A DNA stretch of 64,000 nucleotides from Arthrobacter sp. OY3WO11. GTDB lineage: Bacteria; Actinomycetota; Actinomycetes; Actinomycetales; Micrococcaceae. The notes below the pieces were generated by a model. The model was not told the origin of the DNA. It saw nothing but the letters and a program-made list of their open reading frames with translations, and searched no databases. Below, piece after piece: positions 1 through 7,115 of this stretch. Where the stretch lies: NCBI RefSeq assembly GCF_001641125.1, contig NZ_LWLP01000001.1:4095828-4159827 (forward strand). Reading direction: 5' to 3'. The position numbers and the translations under genes were made by a program. How positions within the stretch are numbered: position 1 is the first letter of the stretch; each line of letters starts with the position of its first letter.

Positions 1-702
1 GCCGTTGTGGACGTAGTTGGGGTCGCCCATGGTGATCTTCCGGAGTTCATGCCCGGCAATGCTGCACAGTTCGCGGATGATGATCTCGAAGTCGGGCGCG
101 TTCTCCAGGGACTCGGCGTCCGCCTGCGCCTGGCGCTCCGGCAGATCGGGAATCAGTGACGCAAGGCGCTCGATGTAGGCACCGACCTCTTCGTCGTCCA
201 GCACCAGGAGCTCTGCCTGGCCGCGGAGCCAGGCGGCGTTGAGTGCGGTGATGTTTTCCCGTTCCAGCAGCTCCTCAAACTCGCCGTCGAGCTCCTCCAT
301 CCGGAGGACGCCGTCGGGAACTTCCTCGGAGTCTTCATCCAGGCCGCCGTCCAGGTAGCGCTCCTCGTCTTCTTCGGACAAGTCATCAAATGCCTCCACT
401 GCCCGGTTGAAGAGGTCAAGATGGGCAGGGGCGCCCATGCCCGCCATGCCTTCGCGGACCAGGGTGTCCGTTTCGGAGCGGTCGACGGCAGTGAAGACGT
501 ACTGCGCGAAGCCGCCCTCCAGTGCCTGGGCCAGATAGAAATCCACGTAGTAGCTGCGGACGGCGACGGGCGACATCTCCTCGGTCCGGAGCAGGGCGTT
601 ATGCATGGCATCCACAATGCTGACGTTCGCCTCTACGACGTCCTCGTCGCTGGAGTCGATGCTGCTGCTGGTCAGGACGACGGGCTGCTGGCTGGTGATC
701 AT
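1..702 (-). CDS. DMP19/DUF4375-like protein (C-terminus beyond window)
   Basis: The reverse strand is open for 234 codons from ATG at 702 to the window edge, so the 3' end is missing. A GTGAGGA ribosome binding site lies just upstream of the ATG. The N-terminal half has a helical segment with SYYVDFYLAQALEGGFAQYV, which resembles the DMP19/DUF4375 family (a conserved 'GGF' helix and acidic surface, often annotated as DNA-mimic-like or uncharacterised). The protein is strongly acidic (many Asp/Glu through residues 60-150), which fits a DNA-mimic-type fold, but that role is inference. No cofactor motif or membrane segment is visible. It is convergent with nothing and sits behind the LacI gene on the same strand, about 100 nt away. 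Reality of the gene is likely; the family name is moderate. Confidence 0.6.
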   Translation of the reverse strand, partial: MITSQQPVVLTSSSIDSSDEDVVEANVSIVDAMHNALLRTEEMSPVAVRSYYVDFYLAQALEGGFAQYVFTAVDRSETDTLVREGMAGMGAPAHLDLFNRAVEAFDDLSEEDEERYLDGGLDEDSEEVPDGVLRMEELDGEFEELLERENITALNAAWLRGQAELLVLDDEEVGAYIERLASLIPDLPERQAQADAESLENAPDFEIIIRELCSIAGHELRKITMGDPNYVHNG

Positions 703-803
703 GGCAATCCTCACGGGTGGTACGGGTGGTGCTCGGAACGTTTTTCACGCTACGTGGACCGGGCCGCTGCGCCGTCGAGGAGGAAATGAACGTCCGGCGA
801 AGT

Positions 804-1919
804 TTACGTCGCCGGCAGGCTTTCGTTCCGTTGGCCGTGGCGGCCGCCCTTGCCGCCGGACGGCCCGCCCACCGAGCCGCGCTTGACGAGGGTGGCGGCA
901 AATTCAGGTGTGGCCGCCGGCGCTTTCCTGCCCTGGATCTGCCGGATGAGGGCCTCGGCGGCTGCGACGCCCATCTCGTACACAGGCTGCGCGATCACCG
1001 TCAATGGAGGCCTGGTGAGGCGGGTCCAGGCGAAATCGTCGTACATGAGGAACGAGACATCATCCGGGATAGCGAGGCCGAGGTCCTGGATGGCCTCCAC
1101 AACACTGAGTCCGATCAGGCCGTCCGAGGCGATGATGGCCGTTGCAGGGTCCGGCTGCTGCAGCAGTTCACGCGTGATCTTCTTGATGGTTTCGGGTCCG
1201 TCGGCATTAAAGCGCACCAGATCGTCGGGTTCCTTGAGTCCTGCTTCCCGGAAGGCCCGCATGATCCCGTCCCGCCGGTCCGAGATCTGGGAGGAGCCCA
1301 GGGACAAGCCCGTGGAGTAGGAATCATCCGTCCGGAGTGTGGAAATAAAGGCGATCCGGCTGTGTCCGGCCTCAATCAAATAGCGGGTTGATTCGTAGGA
1401 AATGCCTTCCATATCCACCGCAACCGTGTCCACCTCCAGGCCCTTGGCCATGCGGTCCAGCAGGACCAGAGGCCTTCCCGAATGGTGGACGTCCTGGAGG
1501 TGCCGGGTCTCAACGGAGGAAGCGGGGGCCACGATCAGGCCGTCAACCCGCTTGTCCAGCAGCACCCTGACGGCGTCCACTTCCGCCGCCCGGTCTTCGT
1601 CCGTATTGACCAGGATGACGTTGAAGCCGCTTTTCTTGGCGGTGTCGGTGATCCCCCGGGTGGCCAGGCCGAAATGCGGGTTTTCGATGTCGCCCACCAC
1701 CACGCCGATGGTGTTGGATTTTCCCGTGTTCATGCTGCGGGCAAGCTCGTTGGGCCGGTAGTTCAGCTCTTCCGCGGCAGCCAGCACCCGCTCCCGCACG
1801 TCCTCGCTCACCGCCCCGTAGTTGCCCAGGGCGCGGGCGGCCTGGGCCTTGGACACCTGCGCGGCTTTGGCGACGTCGGCAACAGTAACGTCCCGTCGAC
1901 GTGAAGCATCAGTACTCAT
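804..1919 (-). CDS. LacI-family transcriptional regulator
   Basis: 371 aa. Residues about 10-60 are a LacI-type helix-turn-helix with hinge helix (VADVAKAAQVSKAQAARAL, then NYRPNELARSM), followed by a periplasmic-binding-like sensor domain (GVVVGDIENPHF, GLIVAPASS, RDGIMRAFREAG, IIASDGLIGLSVVEAI). The recognition helix reads KAQAARAL where most LacI proteins have xxTVSRVL, so its operator may differ from common ones. ATG 1919 was chosen because the domain starts there and a longer ORF would run through the divergent intergenic region. It faces away from the ABC operon at 2101, and two mirrored operator-like sites lie between them; by family habit it represses that operon and itself until a ligand binds. 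The C-terminus is a Gly/Lys/Arg-rich tail. The ligand is unknown. Confidence 0.9.
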   Translation of the reverse strand: MSTDASRRRDVTVADVAKAAQVSKAQAARALGNYGAVSEDVRERVLAAAEELNYRPNELARSMNTGKSNTIGVVVGDIENPHFGLATRGITDTAKKSGFNVILVNTDEDRAAEVDAVRVLLDKRVDGLIVAPASSVETRHLQDVHHSGRPLVLLDRMAKGLEVDTVAVDMEGISYESTRYLIEAGHSRIAFISTLRTDDSYSTGLSLGSSQISDRRDGIMRAFREAGLKEPDDLVRFNADGPETIKKITRELLQQPDPATAIIASDGLIGLSVVEAIQDLGLAIPDDVSFLMYDDFAWTRLTRPPLTVIAQPVYEMGVAAAEALIRQIQGRKAPAATPEFAATLVKRGSVGGPSGGKGGRHGQRNESLPAT

Positions 1920-1984
1920 GTCGGCCTTTCGTAATGGACCCTTGACGCCGGAAGTGGCGTCGATTACATTTCTATCCATCGATG

Positions 1985-2023
1985 TGAGTCCGGTCTCAAT
2001 CGTAGGCATTGAGACCGGACTCA
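1985..2023. promoter_or_regulatory. Two mirrored LacI-type operators (perfect 16-bp inverted repeat)
   Basis: TGAGTCCGGTCTCAAT at 1985-2000 is followed after 7 nt by its exact reverse complement at 2008-2023. Each arm is itself a near-palindrome, TGAG-N-CCGG-N-CTCA, with the CG centre typical of LacI-family operators; the two centres are 25 bp apart. There is no T-tract, so a terminator is unlikely. The block sits midway between the divergent lacI-type gene and the ABC binding protein, the expected place for control of both. Confidence 0.7.
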
Positions 2024-2100
2024 GCAAGGGTTTCCGGCAAACCCGCCACGGCGGATCTCGATCCTCCATCTCCCGCTTCCTCACGATTGGAAAACTCGCT

Positions 2101-2970
2101 GTGATTACTCGAACCACTGTGCGCCCCGCGGCGCTCATTGCCGCGGCTGTTGCCGCCGTCCTGGCACTCTCCGGCTGCGGCGGCTCCTCATCAGCCTCAT
2201 CCTCGCCGGCCGAAAACCCCTACGGCCTCATTGAGCCCGGCTCCATCCGCGTTGCGAGCCTGGGCGATTCGAAGCCCTACACCTTCACGGACGCCCAAGG
2301 TAAATTCACCGGTTTCGACGTGGAACTCTTCACGGACGTTGCCGCCCGCGCCGGCGTAGACAATGTGGTCTTCACCGGACAGGACTTCTCCGGCCTGCTG
2401 GCCGCCGTCGCAAACGGACAGTTCGACGCCGGCGTGGCCGCCATCGGCATCACGGACAAGCGCAAGGAAACGGTGGATTTCTCTGACGGCTACCTGGCCG
2501 GCTACCTCACCGTCATCACCACCAAGTCCTCCGGCATCAGCAACGCCGACGGACTTTCCGGAAAACGCCTTGGCGTGGTGCAGGGAACGCTGCAGGAAGC
2601 CTACGCGGTGAAGAATTTCACCTCGGCCAGCCTGGTGCGGTTCCCGGACAACAACACGGCAATCTCCGCCGTCAACAGCGGTTCAGTGGATGCACACTTC
2701 CTGGACTACGAGGCCGCCAAGTCCTACCAGGAGCAGTTTGGCCTGGTCAGCGCCGCGGACATCCCGTCCTTCGACGCGCCAGCCGGGTTCGCCGTCGCCA
2801 AGGGCAAGACCGCCCTCAAGGACGCCCTTAACAAGGGCCTGGCAGAAGCCATGGAGGACGGCACGTGGAAGAAACTCTACGAGAAGTGGTTCCCGGGTTC
2901 CCCGATGCCTGAGCAGTACCTCCCGAAGGCAGAACAGGGCGCAACCCCGGCCCCGACAGCAAGCAAGTAG
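2101..2970 (+). CDS. Polar amino-acid ABC transporter substrate-binding lipoprotein
   Basis: 289 aa from GTG 2101. The N-terminus is a lipoprotein signal (VRPAALIAAAVAAVLALSGC); lipidation would be at the Cys about residue 22. The mature part is a family-3 solute-binding protein: IRVASLGDSKPYTF, a GFDVELFTDVAARAG segment, FDAGVAAIGITDKRKETVDFS, and GKRLGVVQGTLQEAYA. It would bind an amino acid or amino-acid derivative outside the membrane and hand it to the permease at 3059. GTG 2101 was preferred because upstream in-frame starts overlap the divergent regulator and lack a signal peptide. First gene of the operon 2101-6903. Control by the adjacent LacI-type repressor is unusual, since this transporter class is more often paired with LysR or GntR proteins; the ligand may be a sugar-amino-acid conjugate (inference). 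Confidence 0.92.
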   Translation: MITRTTVRPAALIAAAVAAVLALSGCGGSSSASSSPAENPYGLIEPGSIRVASLGDSKPYTFTDAQGKFTGFDVELFTDVAARAGVDNVVFTGQDFSGLLAAVANGQFDAGVAAIGITDKRKETVDFSDGYLAGYLTVITTKSSGISNADGLSGKRLGVVQGTLQEAYAVKNFTSASLVRFPDNNTAISAVNSGSVDAHFLDYEAAKSYQEQFGLVSAADIPSFDAPAGFAVAKGKTALKDALNKGLAEAMEDGTWKKLYEKWFPGSPMPEQYLPKAEQGATPAPTASK

Positions 2971-3058
2971 ACCACGGGTATGTTCCGGGCGGGCCGAACG
3001 CTTCCATGCCAAGGCCCGCCCGGGAGCTACCGGAACAACTAACACCTGAGAGCATTCA

Positions 3059-3847
3059 ATGGACTGGCTCAACACCATCATCCGCACCTTCTTCGACTTC
3101 GGCGCCATGGCTGAAGTCCTGCCCCAGCTCCTGGCGGTAGGCCTCCTCAACACCCTCATCATCTCCGTCGCAGCCACTGTCATAGGCGTGGTCCTGGGCA
3201 TGGTGGTGGCCGTCATGGGCATCTCACCGTCCAGGTGGCTGCGCATCCCGGCCCGCATCTACACGGACCTGTTCCGCGGACTGCCGGCCATCCTGACCAT
3301 CCTCCTGATCGGCCAGGGCTTTGCACGCCTCAGCCAGTCGATCTTTGGGCCCTCGCCGTACCCCCTGGGAATCATCGCCCTGAGCCTGATTGCCAGCGCC
3401 TACATCGGCGAGATCTTCCGCGCCGGCATCCAGAGCGTGGACAAGGGCCAGGGCGAAGCATGCCGCGCCCTGGGCATGAGCTACGGCAAATCGATGGCAC
3501 TGGTGGTCATCCCCCAGGGCATCCGCCGCGTACTGCCTGCCCTGGTGAACCAGTTCATCGCCATCGTCAAGGACTCCTCCCTGGTCTACTTCCTGGGGCT
3601 GCTGGTCAGCGAACGCGAACTCTTCCGCGTGGGCCAGGACGCAGCGGTACTCTCCGGCAACCTCTCCCCCCTGGTCATGGCGGGCGTCTTCTACCTCATC
3701 ATCACCGTGCCGCTCACCCACCTGGTCAACTACTTCGACAGCCGCTTCCGCGCAGGAAAGCGCCGCCCCTCGGCCCCCACCAGCGGCCTCAACGAAGTCA
3801 AGGAACTCGACGCGGCCTCGCCGCTCACTACCGGGAGCAACACATGA
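3059..3847 (+). CDS. Polar amino-acid ABC transporter permease
   Basis: 262 aa, about five membrane helices. It shows the HisM/GlnP-type family signature: LTNTLIIS-like first helix (LLNTLIISVAATVIGVVLG), YTDLFRGLPAILTILLIGQG, and the EAA loop FRAGIQSVDKGQGEACRALGMSYGK followed by VVIPQGIRRVLPALVNQ. It forms the membrane pore for the ligand delivered by the lipoprotein at 2101. The last codons overlap the ATPase start by 4 nt (ATGA), showing translational coupling. The C-terminal tail (residues 235-262) is polar and cytoplasmic. Only one permease is present, so it probably works as a homodimer. Confidence 0.93.
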   Translation: MDWLNTIIRTFFDFGAMAEVLPQLLAVGLLNTLIISVAATVIGVVLGMVVAVMGISPSRWLRIPARIYTDLFRGLPAILTILLIGQGFARLSQSIFGPSPYPLGIIALSLIASAYIGEIFRAGIQSVDKGQGEACRALGMSYGKSMALVVIPQGIRRVLPALVNQFIAIVKDSSLVYFLGLLVSERELFRVGQDAAVLSGNLSPLVMAGVFYLIITVPLTHLVNYFDSRFRAGKRRPSAPTSGLNEVKELDAASPLTTGSNT

Positions 3848-4617
3848 TCACCACCACCAGCGCCAACCCCACCGCTGACATCGAAACCTTCCACGGCTCC
3901 AGCCTGGAGCTGAAGAACCTGACCATGGCCTACGGGGACATCGAGGTCCTCCGCAACGTCAGCCTTACCGTGGCCCCCGGCACCACCACCTGCATCATCG
4001 GCCCGTCCGGCTCAGGCAAGTCCACCCTTCTCCGGGGCGTCAACAGGCTGCATGAACCCAAAAGCGGAGACGTTGTCCTCGCCGGCGACAGTGCACTGAA
4101 GGTCAACCCGGACATCCTGCGCAGCCGGATCGGCATGGTGTTCCAGCACTTCAACCTCTTCCCGGACCACACCGCCCTGGAAAACGTGGCACTCGCCCTC
4201 TGGAGCGTCAAGAAGATGTCCAAGGCCGAGGCCAGGGAACGCGCACGCCGCCGCCTGGCCGAAGTGGGCCTCGCCGAACGCGCCGACCACCGCCCCCGGG
4301 ACCTTTCCGGCGGGCAGCAGCAGCGCGTCGCCATTGCCCGCGCCCTCGCCATGGAACCGGAAGTGATGCTCTTCGACGAGGCCACCAGCGCCCTGGACCC
4401 CGAGCTCGTCAAAGGAGTCCTGACCCTCATGGCCTCGCTCGCCAAACGGGGAATGACCATGGTGGTGGTGACGCACGAGATGGGCTTCGCCCGGAAGGTT
4501 GCCGACCAGGTTGTCTTTATGGACGAAGGCGAAGTGGTTGAAGCGGGCACGCCCGCGGAGATCTTCGACAACCCCAAGAGTGAGCGCCTCCAGCGCTTCC
4601 TCTCCGAGGTCCTTTGA
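3844..4617 (+). CDS. Polar amino-acid ABC transporter ATP-binding protein
   Basis: 257 aa. Walker A GPSGSGKST at about residues 55-63, Q-loop FQHFNLFPDHT, signature LSGGQQQRVAIARALA, Walker B MLFDEATSALDPELV and the H-loop VVVTHEMGFARKV are all intact, matching the GlnQ/HisP group. It powers uptake by the permease at 3059. The start is ATG 3844 inside the permease stop (ATGA); a much longer upstream reading in this frame is only a shadow of the permease gene. It overlaps the next gene by one base (TGATG). Confidence 0.94.
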   Translation: MITTTSANPTADIETFHGSSLELKNLTMAYGDIEVLRNVSLTVAPGTTTCIIGPSGSGKSTLLRGVNRLHEPKSGDVVLAGDSALKVNPDILRSRIGMVFQHFNLFPDHTALENVALALWSVKKMSKAEARERARRRLAEVGLAERADHRPRDLSGGQQQRVAIARALAMEPEVMLFDEATSALDPELVKGVLTLMASLAKRGMTMVVVTHEMGFARKVADQVVFMDEGEVVEAGTPAEIFDNPKSERLQRFLSEVL

Positions 4618-5660
4618 TGCGTTCCGCGGGGAGCGGGCCGATCCGTACCGCCGTCGTCGGCTTTGGCATCTCCGGACGCGTCTTCCATGCACCCCTCGTT
4701 GAGGCAAACCCCTCCTTCTCACTCGATGTCATTGTCACCGCGGCCCCTGACCGCGCCGCCGCAGCGGCCGCCCGCTACCCGAACGCGCGCATCGTGCCCA
4801 CGGCGGAGGCCATGTTCGCGCTGGCGGCAGACCTCGACCTGGTGGTCCTGGGAACCCCTCCGGCCACGCACTTTGGCATGGCTTCGACGGCGATCGCCCA
4901 CAAACTGCACGTGGTGGTGGACAAGCCGTTCGTCACCACCTCGGCCCATGGGGAGGAACTCATGGCCCAGGCGGCCGAGGCCGGCGTGCAGCTGACGGTC
5001 TTCCAGAACCGCCGCTGGGACGCTGATTTCCTGACCCTCAGGAAGCTCCTGGATGCAGGCGCGCTGGGCGAGGTCCGGACCTTCGAATCCCGCTTCGAGT
5101 GGTGGCGCCCCGAGGGGTTCGGGAACTGGCGCGATTCCGCCACCACAGCCGAGGGAGGAGGAATCCTCCACGACCTGGGCGCCCACCTTATTGACCAGGC
5201 CGTCCAGCTGTTCGGCCCCGTGGCCCGCAGCTACGGCGAAACAGCGCACCGTGGACTGAGCCCGGATGCGGCCGACACGGAAGCATTCGTGTCCCTGCTG
5301 CACGATTCGGGGGTCCGCTCCCGCCTGTGGATGAACGGCATGGCCGCCCAGGCAGGCCCGCGCTTCCACGTCCTGGGCTCCCACGCCGGCTACACAAAGT
5401 GGGGACTGGACGGCCAGGAACCCGCGCTCGACGCCGGACTGCCGCCGTCGGACCCGGCGTATGGCGTGGAGCCCCAGGAGTCTTGGGGGCTTCTGGGTGT
5501 CGACGGCCGCTCAACGGCCGTTCCTGCCGAGCGGGGCGCGTATCCCCAGTTCTACCGGCTCCTTGCCGGCGCCCTCCTGCACGGCGGGCCGGTCCCTGTT
5601 GACCCGGCAGACGCCGTCGATGTCCTGAAAGTCATCGAAGAAGTCCATGCCCTCGCCTGA
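4617..5660 (+). CDS. Gfo/Idh/MocA-family NAD(P)-dependent oxidoreductase
   Basis: 347 aa. The N-terminal Rossmann fold has VVGFGISGRVFHAPLV, and the family signature VVDKPFVTT carries the Lys used in catalysis (about residue 103). The GGGILHDLGAHLIDQAVQLFG segment carries the conserved Asp and His of the active site (about 185-198). These enzymes oxidise or reduce sugars, cyclitols or related hydroxyl compounds. ATG 4617 overlaps the ATPase stop; an immediately preceding TTG is in frame but unneeded. Placement between an amino-acid-type transporter and a flavin amine oxidoreductase suggests it acts on the imported compound. Substrate not determinable from sequence. Confidence 0.9.
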   Translation: MRSAGSGPIRTAVVGFGISGRVFHAPLVEANPSFSLDVIVTAAPDRAAAAAARYPNARIVPTAEAMFALAADLDLVVLGTPPATHFGMASTAIAHKLHVVVDKPFVTTSAHGEELMAQAAEAGVQLTVFQNRRWDADFLTLRKLLDAGALGEVRTFESRFEWWRPEGFGNWRDSATTAEGGGILHDLGAHLIDQAVQLFGPVARSYGETAHRGLSPDAADTEAFVSLLHDSGVRSRLWMNGMAAQAGPRFHVLGSHAGYTKWGLDGQEPALDAGLPPSDPAYGVEPQESWGLLGVDGRSTAVPAERGAYPQFYRLLAGALLHGGPVPVDPADAVDVLKVIEEVHALA

Positions 5661-5721
5661 CGTACCGAGCAACGGCAGATCTTCCAACCACGTATCTTCC
5701 AACCCAGGAAAGCGAGCCACC

Positions 5722-6903
5722 ATGTACTCCACAAGCCCCGCCAGGAAAGTCGCCGTCATCGGCGGCGGAATCCTGGGCATTTCCACCGCCGTCCATCTGG
5801 CAAAGGGAGGCGCGCAAGTAACACTTGTCACGTCCGGCCCGTTGGCGAGCGGAGCCTCCGGCCGCTCGATCGCCTGGCTCAATTCTTCCGGTGCCCGCTC
5901 CGCGGAGTACCACTACCTGCGGATGCTTGCCATCGACCGCTACCGCACCTGGAGCGCGCACCACCCCGAAAGCCGCGAGTATCTGAGGTTCGATGGTGCG
6001 CTGAAATGGGCCGGCCCGGACGAAACCTTCCGCGAAACCTTCGCCTTCGAGCGTTCGGGCGGATACCACTCCGTCTGGGTGGACAGCGGGGACGTGGCCC
6101 GGATCGCCCCGGATGTGGACGCCGCTGCGGTGGCCGACGAGGGTGCCATCTATAACCCTGGTGAAGGCTGGGTCAACATGCCCGACTTCATTACGGCATT
6201 GGCTTCCGAGGCGGCGGACAACGGGGCGGTGATCATCCAAAATGCCGGGGATGTCCGGGTGGATGTGCGGGACGGCGCCGCGGCCGGCGTCATCCTCGGT
6301 GACGGGACGCGGCTGGAAGCCGACCAGGTGGTGCTGGCAACCGGCGGTGAGGTCCCCGCCCAGCTCGCAGCCCTGGGTGTGACGGTTCCGGATGCCACGC
6401 CGGCCGCCTTCGTGGTGTTCACCGAACCGCTCGACGTGAAAGTGCAGACCGTGCTGAACACCCCCCGCGTCGCTGTGCGGCCCATGCCTGACGGCAGGCT
6501 GGTACTTGATGCGGACTGGGCAGAGCAGTCTGTAATCATCGAAGATGACGGATCCTTCACGGTTCCCGAGGAGTCCGTCCAGGGCCTGCTCGAGGAAGCC
6601 TCGAAGGTACTCGCGGGGAATCCCCGGCTGACCGCCCAGCGGGTGGCTGCAGGCCTGAAACCCATTCCCGGCGACGGTGAACCGGTGGTGGGCCCGGTGC
6701 CTTCGATACCGGGCCTGCACACGGTTTTCACCCACTCGGGCGCGACGCTGGGGCTGATCCTCGGTGAGCTCCTCGCGGAGGAAATCCTTTCCGGAACCCC
6801 CTCTCCCGTGCTCGCCGCCTTCCGGCTTGACCGGTTCGACGCCGGGGCCCCGGACCGGGAGGCCGTGGGGACGGGCGCCTGGGCGCCGGTGCACCAGAGC
6901 TAG
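5722..6903 (+). CDS. FAD-dependent oxidoreductase (DAO/glycine-oxidase family)
   Basis: 393 aa. The FAD dinucleotide-binding motif VAVIGGGILGISTAVHLA is at residues about 10-27, followed by a typical GASGRSIAWLN segment and a C-terminal VVGPVPSIPGLHTVFTHSGATLGLILGELLAEEI block that closes the FAD site in DAO proteins. Family members oxidatively cleave amines or amino acids (glycine, sarcosine, opines, fructosyl-amino acids). ATG 5722 has an AGGAAAG ribosome site; a longer N-terminus from 5647 would add unstructured sequence and was rejected. Last gene of the operon, 61 nt after the Gfo/Idh/MocA gene. With the transporter it suggests uptake and oxidative breakdown of an amino-acid derivative; opine or Amadori compound is a hypothesis only. 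Confidence 0.87.
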   Translation: MYSTSPARKVAVIGGGILGISTAVHLAKGGAQVTLVTSGPLASGASGRSIAWLNSSGARSAEYHYLRMLAIDRYRTWSAHHPESREYLRFDGALKWAGPDETFRETFAFERSGGYHSVWVDSGDVARIAPDVDAAAVADEGAIYNPGEGWVNMPDFITALASEAADNGAVIIQNAGDVRVDVRDGAAAGVILGDGTRLEADQVVLATGGEVPAQLAALGVTVPDATPAAFVVFTEPLDVKVQTVLNTPRVAVRPMPDGRLVLDADWAEQSVIIEDDGSFTVPEESVQGLLEEASKVLAGNPRLTAQRVAAGLKPIPGDGEPVVGPVPSIPGLHTVFTHSGATLGLILGELLAEEILSGTPSPVLAAFRLDRFDAGAPDREAVGTGAWAPVHQS

Positions 6904-7115
6904 CAGGCCGGAAGGTGGTGCGGGCCTGGGCCGCACCCCTCCCGGGCCGGCTGCGGCTTCCCGGCTGCAGTTGCATCCCTTGGTTGTCCATGTGATCCCA
7001 TCCAGCCGCCCTCAAAGAGCCGGCGGCGCTCCCCGCCCCGCCGGCGAACTAAGATGGATCAGATGACCAACCACCGGCCCGGCCCCGCCGTGGCCTGCTG
7101 AAAGTAGCGCGCACC

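Noticed and set aside
1822..2100. N-terminal extension of the binding-protein ORF
   Set aside because: It overlaps the divergent lacI-type gene and the operator block; a lipoprotein signal begins at GTG 2101.
3235..3843. Extended N-terminus for the ABC ATPase
   Set aside because: Pro/Arg/His-rich shadow of the permease gene; the ATPase fold begins at ATG 3844.
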